DNA of 64,000 nucleotides. It comes from SZAS-18 sp038322235 (GTDB taxonomy: Bacteria > Verrucomicrobiota > Verrucomicrobiia > Chthoniobacterales > SZAS-18). Position numbers and translations under genes: made by a program. The notes below the pieces were generated by a model. The model did no database searches. It was not told the DNA's origin and saw only the letters and a list, made by a program, of their open reading frames with translations. Shown here one piece after another: positions 54,941-63,525 of the stretch (position 1 is its first letter; the number at the start of each line of letters is the position of its first letter). The DNA is taken from the NCBI GenBank assembly GCA_038322235.1, contig JBBQFQ010000001.1, positions 124,001 through 188,000 on the forward strand. Reading direction: 5' to 3'.

Positions 54941-56374
54941 ATGAAACTGGTTCCCACCACCCGGCTGCTCTGGCTCTTCGCGCTCGCGGGGATCCCGCTC
55001 GTCGGCGCGGTCGGGTACGGTCCGTCCACCCAGGCCATCGGCCTTGCCGGTCTCGCCCTGCTCGCACTCGTGGCGCTGGCCGACGCGATTTCCGCCCTGA
55101 CGCACGATCCGGGCATTCGCGTGAGTCTGCCCGAGGTCGTGCGCCTGGCCAAGGAACGCAGCGGATTGCTTCCCGTGACGTTTCACCGGTCCGAAACCGA
55201 CACCCGCTCGCGCCCTTTGCGCCTGGGCGCCGCGCTGCCGCGCGAGATCAAGGCGGAGCCGGATTCACCCTTCGTGCTGCTGCCCGCCGGAGTACCCGTC
55301 GTGGCCTGGTCGTGGCCCGTCCTGCCGCGCCGCCGGGGCCGCTATCTGCTGGAGGCGCTGCATCTGGAGTTTTCGTCGCCGCTCGGTCTGTGGGGCCGAC
55401 GGGTCGTCTCGCCCGTCGCCTGCGAATTGCGGGTCTATCCAAATCTCCAGCGCGATCGCCGGGAGGTTGCGGCCCTCTTTCTCGCGCGCTCGGGCGACGG
55501 CTCGCGCAAGCGCCGGATGGTCGGGAAGGGCCGCGAGTTCGAGAAACTCCGCGAATACGTTTCCGGTGATCCGCCGGAGGACATCCACTGGAAGGCCACC
55601 GCCCGCCGCCGCCGCCCGATTTCCCGCGTTTACCAGGTCGAACGCACCCAGGAGGTTTATGTCCTCATCGATTCCTCGCGCCTCGCCGCCCGACCTGCGC
55701 CCTACACGGCCGGCCCCGCGGCGCTCACCGGCGCGAAGACGATGCGCCACACCGAACTCGATGACGGCGACCTCTTCGCGATGTCCGCCGAGCCGCCCAC
55801 CACGCTCGAACGCTGTCTGCAATCCGCCCTCCTCCTCGGCGACATCGCCGCCCGCCAGGGCGACCTGTTCGGCATGGTGACGTTTGCCGATCGGGTCGGC
55901 ACATTTCTCCGCGCGCGGAATGGCCGGGCGCATCAGCAGGCGTGCCGCGAGGCGCTCTACGGGCTGCAACCGCGGATGGTCTCGCCGGATTACGCCGAGC
56001 TCTGCGCGCACCTCCGGGTCACCCTGCGCAAGCGCGCGCTCCTCGTCTTCCTCACGGCGCTCGACGATCCCGTCCTCGCCGAGCAGTTCGTGAAGAACAT
56101 CGGCTTGCTCAGCCGGCAGCATCTCGTCGTCGTCCCCATGCTGCGTCCGCCCGAGGCGCGCCCGCTCTTTTCCGAGGATCCCACCGTCACGCCCGTCCAG
56201 GATGTGGATGGACTCTACGCGCGCGTGGGAGGTCACCTGCGCTGGCGCGAACTGCATCAGACCGGCGAAGCGCTGCGCCGCATCGGGGTGCGCTTTTCGC
56301 TGCTCGATCAGGAGCGGATGACGTCGCAGCTCATCGGCACGTATCTCGACGTGAAGGCCAGGCAATTGCTATGA
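54941..56374 (+). CDS. DUF58 protein
   Basis: 477 aa. Two N-terminal helices (about 7-27 and 30-48) precede a beta domain and the DUF58 signature EFEKLREYVSGDPPEDIHWK followed by ATARRRRPISRVYQ (about 200-235). A VWA-like fold then opens with EVYVLIDSSR, where Asp and Ser resemble a degenerate MIDAS. Usual partner of MoxR. The final TGA overlaps the next ATG (ATGA). Confidence 0.9.
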   Translation: MKLVPTTRLLWLFALAGIPLVGAVGYGPSTQAIGLAGLALLALVALADAISALTHDPGIRVSLPEVVRLAKERSGLLPVTFHRSETDTRSRPLRLGAALPREIKAEPDSPFVLLPAGVPVVAWSWPVLPRRRGRYLLEALHLEFSSPLGLWGRRVVSPVACELRVYPNLQRDRREVAALFLARSGDGSRKRRMVGKGREFEKLREYVSGDPPEDIHWKATARRRRPISRVYQVERTQEVYVLIDSSRLAARPAPYTAGPAALTGAKTMRHTELDDGDLFAMSAEPPTTLERCLQSALLLGDIAARQGDLFGMVTFADRVGTFLRARNGRAHQQACREALYGLQPRMVSPDYAELCAHLRVTLRKRALLVFLTALDDPVLAEQFVKNIGLLSRQHLVVVPMLRPPEARPLFSEDPTVTPVQDVDGLYARVGGHLRWRELHQTGEALRRIGVRFSLLDQERMTSQLIGTYLDVKARQLL

Positions 56375-57384
56375 TTCTCGACCTCGAACGCTTTACCGCC
56401 GTCTCGCGCCCGCACTGGGACGAGCTGGAGATGTGGCTCGACGGGCTCGAGCAAAACCCGGACCGCGGCTTCAGCGATCTCGCCGGCGCCCAGCGGTTCT
56501 ATTACCTCTACGAGCGGGCCGCGTCGGATCTCGCGCGGCTGGCGACCTTCTCCGCCGAACCCGAGCTGCGCCGGCGGCTTGAGACGCTCGTGGGCCGGGC
56601 CTACGCGGAACTCCACTCCGCCCGGGAGTCGGGCGACTCCCGCTGGAAGCCTCTCGCGTGGCTGCTCGGAACGTTTCCGCAGACTTTTCGCAAGCACCTC
56701 CGGGCCTTCTGGCTCGTCATTGCGATCACGCTCGTGGGGTGTCTCTTCGGCGCCTACGCCGTCGCCCACGACGCCGAGGCGAAGGAGGTCATCCTGCCCT
56801 TTGGCCACCTCTTTGGCAGTCCGAATGACCGGGTCGCAAAGGAGGAGAGCCGCACTCCGCGCGAACTCGACGGGGGAAAGTCCTCCTTCTCGGCCCAGCT
56901 GATGGCGAATAACATTCGCGTCTCGATCAACGCTCTCGCGCTCGGCCTGACCTGGGGTATCGGCACCATCGTCGTGCTGTTTTACAACGGCGTCATTCTC
57001 GGGGCGATCGTGTTCGATTACCTCCAGGCCGGCGAAGGCGTCTTCCTCGCGGGCTGGCTGCTGCCGCATGGATCGATCGAGATTCCCGCCATCCTGCTTG
57101 CGGGGCAGGCCGGACTCGTCCTCGCCCGGGCGGTCATCGGGTGGGGTGAGCGCGTCTCCCTCGCGCGCCGCCTCCGCGCCATCGTGCCGGATCTGGCGAC
57201 CCTCATCGGCGGCGTAGCCGTGATGCTCGTCTGGGCCGGGATCATCGAAGCGTTCTTCTCGCAGTATCACGCCCCCATCCTTCCCTACGCCGTGAAGATC
57301 ACGTTTGGCGTCATCGAGCTCGGACTCCTCATCGCCTGGCTCGGCTACTGCGGCCGCGAGGCCGCCGGAAAGGCTGCCCCATGA
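56371..57384 (+). CDS. SpoIIM-like stage II sporulation M family membrane protein
   Basis: 337 aa. An N-terminal soluble helical region (LERFTAVSRPHWDELEMWLD) is followed by about five helices. The motif NNIRVSINALALGLTWGIGT and LLPHGSIEIPAILLAGQAGL are hallmarks of the SpoIIM/DUF95 family. The organism need not sporulate; these genes accompany RDD and MoxR-DUF58 modules widely. Coupled by 4-bp overlaps on both sides. Confidence 0.9.
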   Translation: MILDLERFTAVSRPHWDELEMWLDGLEQNPDRGFSDLAGAQRFYYLYERAASDLARLATFSAEPELRRRLETLVGRAYAELHSARESGDSRWKPLAWLLGTFPQTFRKHLRAFWLVIAITLVGCLFGAYAVAHDAEAKEVILPFGHLFGSPNDRVAKEESRTPRELDGGKSSFSAQLMANNIRVSINALALGLTWGIGTIVVLFYNGVILGAIVFDYLQAGEGVFLAGWLLPHGSIEIPAILLAGQAGLVLARAVIGWGERVSLARRLRAIVPDLATLIGGVAVMLVWAGIIEAFFSQYHAPILPYAVKITFGVIELGLLIAWLGYCGREAAGKAAP

Positions 57385-58169
57385 CCACGACGGCCGCCGG
57401 ACGCACCCATGCGCTCGTCATCCGCCTGCCGGAGGGGGTCGACTTTTCCCTCCCCCTGGCTGGGCCGATGACGCGCTTCCTGGCCCGCACGGTCGATTTC
57501 TGCGTCGAGATCGCCCTCATGGTGACGATCGGCAAATTCGTCGCCTTTCTCCAAGTTCTCTCGCGCGATGTCGGCCTCGCTGCCCTCGTCCTGCTGTACT
57601 TCCTCGTGCCCATCGCTTACGGCATCGGGTGCGAATGGTGGATGCGGGGACAGACCCTCGGCAAACGCATGCTGCGGCTGCGCGTGATGGATGCCGGCGG
57701 CCTCCGGCTCCGCTTCAGCCAGGTGGTCATGCGGAACCTGCTCCGCCCCGTGGACTCGCTGCCCGCGTTCTACCTCCTCGGCGGCGCCGCTTGTCTCATC
57801 AGCCGGCGCTGTCAGCGTCTCGGCGACCTCGCCGCCGGCACGATTGTCGTGCGCATGGAGAAATTCGAGGATGCCGACCTGTCCCGCCTCGGATCTGAGT
57901 TTAAGTTCAACACCCTCCGGGAGCAGCCCGTCCTCGCCGCCCGCCTTCGCCAGGCCATCGGTCCCGCCGAGGCAAATGCCGCCCTCCTCGCCCTCCTGCG
58001 CCGGGAACAGCTGGAGCCGAAGGCCCGTCTCGACGTCTTTTCCGCCCTCGCCAGCCATTTCCGCAGCCTCGTGAAGTTCCCGGAGGAGGTGACCGCGGAT
58101 CTTTCCGACGAAGCGCTGGTCCGGAATGTCGTGGACGTCGTCTTCCAGACCAAGCGGGCCGTCACCTGA
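57381..58169 (+). CDS. RDD-family membrane protein
   Basis: 262 aa. RDD domain at residues 30-155: TRFLARTVDFCVEIALMVTI (Arg-Asp pair), YGIGCEWWMRGQTLGKRMLR and CQRLGDLAAGTIVVRME. The C-terminal 100 residues are a soluble helical extension. Last gene of the cluster, overlapping the SpoIIM-like gene by 4 bp. RDD proteins may be transporters; here it more likely supports the same membrane complex. Confidence 0.88.
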   Translation: MTTTAAGRTHALVIRLPEGVDFSLPLAGPMTRFLARTVDFCVEIALMVTIGKFVAFLQVLSRDVGLAALVLLYFLVPIAYGIGCEWWMRGQTLGKRMLRLRVMDAGGLRLRFSQVVMRNLLRPVDSLPAFYLLGGAACLISRRCQRLGDLAAGTIVVRMEKFEDADLSRLGSEFKFNTLREQPVLAARLRQAIGPAEANAALLALLRREQLEPKARLDVFSALASHFRSLVKFPEEVTADLSDEALVRNVVDVVFQTKRAVT

Positions 58170-58270
58170 TTTACCGGCGCTTCGCACGAACGGGCGGTCG
58201 ATTTTCAGCCGGGCGCGCGGTAAGATGAGGACTGGTCTTTACGCCGCTTCCTCCCTTCCCCCTGCCCCTC

Positions 58271-59383
58271 ATGGATCCCCGCTACACCCAGCTTGCCCAG
58301 CTCCTCACGAATTTTTCCACCAACCTTCAGGCTGGCGAGCGCGTGCTCATCGACAGCTATGACGTGCCCGAGGCGATGACGATCGCGCTCATTCGGGCCG
58401 TGCGCGCCCGCGGCGCGTTTCCCCTCGTCCAGCTGAACCACGGCCGCATCTCCCGCGAGCTCGCGCTCCACGCCGAGGACGGACAATACCAAACCCAGTC
58501 CGAGATCGAGCTCGCCCGCATCCAAAAAATGCAGGCGTATCTCGGGATCCGCGGCAGCCACAACATCACGGAGATGTCCGATGTCCCCGCCGACCGGATG
58601 AAGCTCGTGATGAAAGCCTTGCGCCCCGTCACCGACCACCGGGTCCGCCAGACCAAGTGGTGCGTTCTCCGCTGGCCTTCCGCGGCCATGGCGCAGCAGG
58701 CCGGGATGAGCACGGAGCAGTTCGAGGATTTCTACTTCCGCGTCTGCACGCTCGACTATTCCCGTATGCAGCCCGGCATGACCGCGCTCAAGGCCCGGCT
58801 CGAGCGCTCGGACCGCGTACAGCTCAAAGGCCCTGGCACCGACCTGCGCTTCAGCATCAAGGGGATCAAGTCCGTCACTTGCGGCGGATCGCACAACATC
58901 CCGGACGGCGAGGTCTTCACCTGCCCCGTGCGCGATTCCGTCGAGGGTCACATCCAGTTTAACGCCCCCACGATCTACCTGGGCACGAACTTCGATGGCA
59001 TTCGCCTCGAGTTCGCGAAGGGAAAGATCACTGGCGCCACTGCGGCCGGTGGTCTGACCGAAAAGCTGAACCAGATTCTCGATTCCGACGAGGGAGCGCG
59101 TTACATCGGGGAGTTCTCGCTCGCCTTCAATCCGCACATCCTCCAGCCGATGCGCGACATCCTTTTCGACGAAAAGATCAGCGGCTCGTTCCACTTCACC
59201 CCGGGACAGGCCTACGAGGAGGCGGACAACGGCAACCGCAGCCAGGTCCATTGGGACATGGTCTGCATCCAGCGCCCCGACTATGGCGGCGGCGAGGTCT
59301 TTCTCGACGACGAACTGATTCGAAAGGACGGCCGGTTCATCGGCGCGGGTCTTGAGGCCCTGAATCCGGAGAACTTGATCTAA
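58271..59383 (+). CDS. M29-family aminopeptidase
   Basis: 370 aa. Thermophilic-type metallo-aminopeptidase (AmpS/AmpT-like): LAQLLTNFSTNLQAGERVLI at the start, GTDLRFSIKGI, then NIPDGEVFTCPVRDSVEGHI with a metal-binding Glu. ARYIGEFSLAFNP and SGSFHFTPGQAYEE follow, and VHWDMVCI holds the C-terminal His-Asp. Cytoplasmic, releases N-terminal residues. Stands about 100 bp after the large operon. Confidence 0.9.
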   Translation: MDPRYTQLAQLLTNFSTNLQAGERVLIDSYDVPEAMTIALIRAVRARGAFPLVQLNHGRISRELALHAEDGQYQTQSEIELARIQKMQAYLGIRGSHNITEMSDVPADRMKLVMKALRPVTDHRVRQTKWCVLRWPSAAMAQQAGMSTEQFEDFYFRVCTLDYSRMQPGMTALKARLERSDRVQLKGPGTDLRFSIKGIKSVTCGGSHNIPDGEVFTCPVRDSVEGHIQFNAPTIYLGTNFDGIRLEFAKGKITGATAAGGLTEKLNQILDSDEGARYIGEFSLAFNPHILQPMRDILFDEKISGSFHFTPGQAYEEADNGNRSQVHWDMVCIQRPDYGGGEVFLDDELIRKDGRFIGAGLEALNPENLI

Positions 59384-59420
59384 CGCGATTCGCGCGAGGG
59401 CTGCATTCATGCGGCTCCAG

Positions 59421-59438
59421 CGTGACGAAAGCGTCACG
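59421..59438. other. Hairpin near the aminopeptidase stop
   Basis: CGTGACG and CGTCACG pair around an AAAG loop. A copied ATTCATGCGGCTC motif flanks it (59405-59417 and 59447-59459). No T tract, so not a typical terminator. Confidence 0.4.
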
Positions 59439-59469
59439 AATCCAGGATTCATGCGGCTCGCGCGCGGGG

Positions 59470-59478
59470 TGTGAATAA
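59470..59478 (-). other. DnaA box (TTATTCACA)
   Basis: Minus-strand TTATTCACA, matching the consensus TTWTNCACA. Confidence 0.45.
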
Positions 59479-59670
59479 CTTTCCGCCTGAGCCCAGATTT
59501 CCGGCGTGGGATGCCCCTTCTGGAAGCAAGATCGGGATGAAAACCGCTTGACTCGCTTTAGCGCCAGTCGCCGTGCGGCTAAGCGCGTCGCGCAACGCGA
59601 TTTTGACGACTTCGTGACACGGCGCTTCTGGTTTCCAGTAATTATTGCGCCAACTCCCCGTTGTTCGACG

Positions 59671-59679
59671 TTATTCACA
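59671..59679 (+). other. DnaA box (TTATTCACA)
   Basis: Plus-strand TTATTCACA, matching TTWTNCACA, 201 bp from the oppositely oriented copy. Confidence 0.45.
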
Positions 59680-59823
59680 GCCTCCGGTCGCGGCGGCTAA
59701 AATCGGTCTTCCGGCACCCCTGAAAGCCCTCAGCGCTCAGTGAATCTGACCTGAGCGCCACCATTGGGAATAACTTGTGAAAAACCACTGTCCCTCGCGG
59801 GGAAAATCCTCACCGTTGCTGAT

Positions 59824-60600
59824 ATGAGCCCGCTGGAAGCCCGGATCGGTTACAAATTCCGAAACAGCCTTTTTCTGGCGGAGGCGCTGACGCATCCGAG
59901 CCTCGGATTCGAGACCAAGCAGCCCCATTTCGACAACCAGCGCCTGGAGTTTCTCGGCGATGCCGTTCTCCAGCTGATCTTTACCGAGCACCTCTACCAG
60001 GCATTCCCGCAGTTCAACGAGGGACAGCTGACCAAACTGCGGGCCCGCCTGGTCTCCCGCACCGGTCTGCAGGACCGCGCCGCCCAGATCGAGCTCGGGA
60101 AATACGTTATGATGGGCCGGGGAGAGGAGGCCAGCGGGGGCCGCGAGCGGGCCTCCGTCCTCGCCAACGCATTTGAGGCCTTGATCGGCGCCCTGTACCT
60201 CGACGGCGGGTTCGAAGTCGCCCGGCAATTCGCGCTCAAGGAGTCGCGGGCGCTGCTTCGGGACATCACCAAGGCGCCGGACGAGATCAATCCCAAAGGT
60301 GAGCTTCAGGAAATCCTCCAGGCGATCGCTGCCCAAAGCCCGCGGTACGAGATCCTCTCCGAGAGTGGACCGGATCACGAGCGGAAGTTCGAGTCCAGCG
60401 TCGTCTGGGAGGGCATCGAGCTCGCCCGCGGACACGGCCGGAGCAAGAAAGCGGCCGAGACCGCGGCCGCCATCGCCGCTCTCGCTGCCCGCGCCTGGGA
60501 TCAACGCGCCGGACACCCGGTCGGGAGCGGAGCGGAGAAGGAAGCATCCAGCCTCAACGCCATCCCAACAGCTCCACCAGTAACTCCTGAACGTTTGTGA
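59824..60600 (+). CDS. rnc: Ribonuclease III
   Basis: 258 aa; cleaves double-stranded RNA in rRNA maturation and mRNA turnover. Catalytic signature NQRLEFLGDAVLQLI (residues 38-52, with Glu42 and Asp46), second acidic site in LANAFEALIGALYLDGG, then the dsRNA-binding domain (NPKGELQEILQAIA, about 158 on). The ATG at 59824 (MSPLEARIGYKF) fits the family; an upstream frame from 59764 adds 20 residues. Era, often adjacent, is absent. Confidence 0.95.
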   Translation: MSPLEARIGYKFRNSLFLAEALTHPSLGFETKQPHFDNQRLEFLGDAVLQLIFTEHLYQAFPQFNEGQLTKLRARLVSRTGLQDRAAQIELGKYVMMGRGEEASGGRERASVLANAFEALIGALYLDGGFEVARQFALKESRALLRDITKAPDEINPKGELQEILQAIAAQSPRYEILSESGPDHERKFESSVVWEGIELARGHGRSKKAAETAAAIAALAARAWDQRAGHPVGSGAEKEASSLNAIPTAPPVTPERL

Positions 60601-60805
60601 ACAAACCGACGAACGGAAAGTGATTCGGATCCGCTGGCCCCGGCGCGTCGAGTTGTTCGCGGAGTTTGGCGCACCCTTACTCCCTCGCATTGAGCCCGAT
60701 CAACCCGCCCGGACGAGTTATTCGCCCGCTTAAGAAGATGATTTGGTTCCTTTAAATAAAGAAGCTCTTCAATCAGAGCGGGAATAACTCACGGTCGGCC
60801 GTCGT
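60601..60805. other. Intergenic region with an AT-rich segment
   Basis: Between rnc and mgtC stops. The part 60716-60790 is much richer in A/T than the window and is bracketed by GAGTTATTC (60716-60724) and GAATAACTC (60783-60791), an inverted pair. It could be a bidirectional terminator region or part of a replication-related locus. No gene seen. Confidence 0.35.
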
Positions 60806-61495
60806 TTATTTCCATTCGATCCGGGTAACGCCAGCCAGCCGACTGAGATCCGCCCCGACCTTTTCCGGCAGCTCCACGAGGTCCACCTTCTTGTATTTTA
60901 CCTGGGCCTGCACCCGCCGCATGCCCGCGACGAGGTCGAACTCCAGATCCACGCTCTTGAGCCGGATCTGATACTTCGCCAGCACCGTTTCGATGTCGGC
61001 AAGGGTCGCCCCATCGGCCCGCACGACCAGGACGAGCGAGGAGTACCAGTCGTTTTGGACAAACTGCTCAAAGAACGGCAGCACGAGCAGAGTGATCAGG
61101 GCTACGGCCAGCCCGGCCAGGCCGAGAGTGATTGCTCCGGTGCCGAAGGCGAGGCCGATCACGGTCGCGAACCAAAGGACGGCGGCCGTGGTGACTCCGC
61201 GGATCAAGTGATTCTGCCGGACCACGACCCCGGCGCCCAGAAAGCCCATCCCGCTCAGTACGCCGGCCGCGAGCCGGGCTGGGTCTGGATGCCACGCGCT
61301 GGCGGAAGCGACACTCGTCCGGAAGCTGGCGACGTAGAACGAATCGGAGATCACCATCGCGATGCAAGCCGCCACGCAGACAAGAGCGGTGGTGCGAAGC
61401 CCCGCACCGCGTCCGTGAGACTCGCGTTCGATGCCGAGGAGGAGCCCCGCAGCGAAAGCCAGGGCGATGCGGAGGGCGACGTCCGTCGTAAGCAC
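60806..61495 (-). CDS. MgtC/SapB-family membrane protein
   Basis: 229 aa from the GTG at 61495, which places LTTDVALRIALAFAAGLLLG at the N-terminus as in the family; a TTG at 61531 would add twelve residues. Four to five helices with GIERESHGRGAGLRT, GMGFLGAGVVVR and RGVTTAAVLW are diagnostic. The C-terminal 80 residues form an ACT-like cytoplasmic domain. Linked to Mg2+-limited growth in pathogens; the general role is unsettled. It follows the methyltransferase-like gene on the same strand. Confidence 0.9.
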   Translation of the reverse strand: MLTTDVALRIALAFAAGLLLGIERESHGRGAGLRTTALVCVAACIAMVISDSFYVASFRTSVASASAWHPDPARLAAGVLSGMGFLGAGVVVRQNHLIRGVTTAAVLWFATVIGLAFGTGAITLGLAGLAVALITLLVLPFFEQFVQNDWYSSLVLVVRADGATLADIETVLAKYQIRLKSVDLEFDLVAGMRRVQAQVKYKKVDLVELPEKVGADLSRLAGVTRIEWK

Positions 61496-61562
61496 AACGG
61501 CCAGCGTGCAACTCCCGCCCGTTTCGCGCAACGCAAATCCCCGCGCGCGGGGATCGAGCGCT

Positions 61563-62183
61563 TTAGAGCCGGGCGCCGTTCCGGCCGTTCGTCCCGTGCG
61601 GTGCGGCTCCCGCGAGCTCCACCGGTTCCTTGAAGAAACTGATGATGAAATACGGCGGCAGGTTCATCAGGCAATACTCGCTGTGCGCCCGCTGAAAGAG
61701 CGGGAGGGCGTGCCGGCGGAGTTCGTCCGTCACCTGATAGATCACGAAGCGTCCGCCGGGCAGGAGCGCCTCGTAGACCCCGCGGAGCATGTGGCGTTTC
61801 TTTTCGATGTCGATCAGGCTGAAAGGAATGCCCGAAAGGACGTAGTCGCAGTGGGCGATTCCCCGCCGGGCCAGCTCCTGGGGGAGCGTGGCGGCGTCTC
61901 CGTGGATCACGTGGACGCGGCGATCGTTGGCGAACTGCTTCTCGAGCAGCCGGCAGAGCTCGTGATCGATCTCGAAAAGGAAGAACTGCGAGTCCGGCGT
62001 CGCCCGGCGGAGCAGCTCGCGGGTATGGCAGCCTTCACCTGGTCCAAATTCGACGAAAATCCGCGGCTTCGAGAGGTCAAACCGATCCACGACCTTTTTC
62101 GTAACTGCCTTGCTGCTGGGGATAACGGAGGCGACCTGAGCGGGCCGCGCGATGAATCGTTTCAGGAAGGCCAGCGCGCTCAT
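61563..62183 (-). CDS. SAM-dependent methyltransferase, phospholipid N-methyltransferase-like
   Basis: 206 aa. FLKRFIARPAQVASVIPSSK at the N-terminus is typical of PmtA-like and KsgA-like enzymes. SAM motif I is FVEFGPGEGCHTREL, motif II FLFEIDH, motif IV DYVLSGIPFSLI. The SGIPF sequence in place of NLPY points to the phospholipid N-methyltransferase branch rather than rRNA dimethylation. Substrate is inferred. Probably co-transcribed with mgtC. Confidence 0.75.
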   Translation of the reverse strand: MSALAFLKRFIARPAQVASVIPSSKAVTKKVVDRFDLSKPRIFVEFGPGEGCHTRELLRRATPDSQFFLFEIDHELCRLLEKQFANDRRVHVIHGDAATLPQELARRGIAHCDYVLSGIPFSLIDIEKKRHMLRGVYEALLPGGRFVIYQVTDELRRHALPLFQRAHSEYCLMNLPPYFIISFFKEPVELAGAAPHGTNGRNGARL

Positions 62184-62204
62184 TATTCAGAAAGACCGCG
62201 AGTG

Positions 62205-62220
62205 TGCCAGAACTGGCACC
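62205..62220. promoter_or_regulatory. Perfect palindrome upstream of the methyltransferase gene
   Basis: GTGCCAGAACTGGCAC: 7-bp arms with an AA centre, 21 bp before the ATG at 62183. A good candidate operator for a dimeric repressor. Confidence 0.4.
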
Positions 62221-62439
62221 CTTGTCTAGCGACGATGCCGCGCGATGCCGCGGAAACTCTGCGGTCCATCCGGACCCCTCGGAGTGGCGTTTGCGGCCTC
62301 CGGCGGACCGGATTCAAGTCGCTCCTCTCGTCGGCGCGAAGGCGGGCATTCTCCCGATCCGCTGCCCTTCCGCTGCCATCCAACCCTGAAAGTCGCGACG
62401 AATAGCGGTTATGACCGCCGACATACGTCGGGCCATCCG

Positions 62440-62661
62440 ATGATCCCCACTGAGCAAGACCTCGAGCGAGCCGGCGCCATCTTGAGCCGGGATATTGGCA
62501 TTGAGATCATCAATGCCGTCTATTCCAGCGGGCACATCACCCGCGCCGACATGGAACGGGTCATCGACCTTCGCTTGCAGGAGGTGCTGCACGCCCTCGT
62601 CCGCCTGCGGTGCCCCAGCTCGCGCTCCGCCCAACGCCAGCTCGCCGTCCTGGAAGCGTGA
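62440..62661 (+). CDS. Small helical protein of unknown function
   Basis: 73 aa from the ATG at 62440 (MIPTEQDLERAGAIL). Amphipathic helices, with no signal, metal motif or known domain. Followed by ERVIDLRLQEVLHALVRL. About 250 bp upstream is free of genes. The 3' end (AQRQLAVLEA) lies in a sequence copied, with changes, at 63526-63647. Confidence 0.45.
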   Translation: MIPTEQDLERAGAILSRDIGIEIINAVYSSGHITRADMERVIDLRLQEVLHALVRLRCPSSRSAQRQLAVLEA

Positions 62662-62731
62662 CCGACGGTCCGGCGCCTCCGCGGCGGGAGAGAAGCCCCG
62701 GGCGATGATCTGGGATCAGGATGACGTCATC
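62633..62731. repeat. Diverged direct repeat, copy A
   Basis: Shares AACGCCAGCTCGCC at its left end and a 25-bp block (62707-62731) that matches 22 of 25 positions with 63623-63647. GATGACGTCATC inside it is a 12-bp palindrome. Copy B is at 63526-63647. Confidence 0.6.
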
Positions 62732-63083
62732 CGTCATCAGGCAAAATCGGTATTTTGATGAGAATAATCGGGTCTCGGCCGTGCAGACCGGCTGGGTCTG
62801 CTCACCCACCAATGTTTGGACCTACGGCGCGGACGGGGAGACCCACAGCGTTGGTTACGACGCGAACGGCAACAAGCTCAGCGTGACCGACCACTGGGCC
62901 GAGTCACGACGATGGGGGTACGACAATCGGAATCGCGCGACGCGCGTGACCGATCCGTTGAACCAGTCGACGTCCACCGCCTATGACGTCGCGAACAACA
63001 AGACGCAGGTGACGCTGTGGGCGCGAATCACGACCCCTTCCCGCCCCGCAAACCCCAGCACGCTCGCTCCCGCGCCGACTTGA
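62721..63083 (+). pseudogene. RHS/YD-repeat protein remnant
   Basis: About 85 codons contain two YD repeats: SVGYDANGNKLSVTDHW, then WGYDNRNRATRVTDPLNQST, followed by AYDVANNKTQVT. Full RHS proteins exceed 1000 aa; here no signal, no upstream repeats and no toxin tail remain, and the frame degenerates into Pro-rich nonsense by 63010. It is an internal scrap of a polymorphic-toxin-type gene. It lies between two copies of a diverged repeat and beside the second 21-bp array. Confidence 0.75.
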
Positions 63084-63194
63084 GGACGCTGCCGCCCCGC
63101 CCCACGCCATTCTATGCTCCTCGCTCAGACCGAATCCGCGCGAGCCTAGCCTCAACTGCCGTTTTCACGATTAAGGGCACCCGCCAATAGCGGC

Positions 63195-63467
63195 AGCGTT
63201 CCCGCAAAGAGCGCCAGCGTTCTCGCGAAAAGCGCCAGCGTTCTCGCAAAAAGCGGGAACGATCTCGCAAAAAGCGGGAACGTTCTCACAAAGAGCGGGA
63301 ACGTTCTCACAAAAAGCGGGAACGATCTCACAAAAAGCGGGAACGATCTCACAAAAAGCGGGAACGTTCTCGCAAAAAGCGGGAGCGTTCTCGCAAAAAG
63401 CGGGAGCGTTCTCGCAAAAAGCGGGAGCATTCTCGCAAAAAGCGGGAGCGTCCTCGCAAAAAGCGCC
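63195..63467 (-). repeat. 21-bp tandem array, 13 copies (array 2, inverted)
   Basis: Thirteen 21-bp units related to array 1 but on the opposite strand: on the minus strand each reads GCGAGAACGTTCCCGC (or variants GCGAGAACGCTCCCGC, GTGAGATCGTTCCCGC) followed by TTTTT. Some units put a TGA into one frame, which argues against that frame being coded. No unique spacers. Confidence 0.95.
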
Positions 63468-63525
63468 GTCCTTCTCGCGTTCGGCCGCGCCTGTTACGCA
63501 AGATAGAGGCGCCTCCGCCCCCCCG

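Larger units (their letters stand above)
59384..59823. other. Intergenic region upstream of rnc with DnaA-box-like sites
   Basis: 440 bp without a gene. It holds two perfect TTATTCACA boxes in opposite orientation (59470-59478, 59671-59679), a TTATTCCCA variant (59765-59773, minus) and GAATAACTT twice. A hairpin is at 59421. A TTGACT at 59549-59554 may be part of a promoter. Confidence 0.45.

Noticed and set aside
52646..55186. 846-codon minus-strand open frame opposite DUF4350, MoxR and DUF58 genes
   Set aside because: GC-rich antisense shadow. The plus strand carries well-defined proteins throughout.
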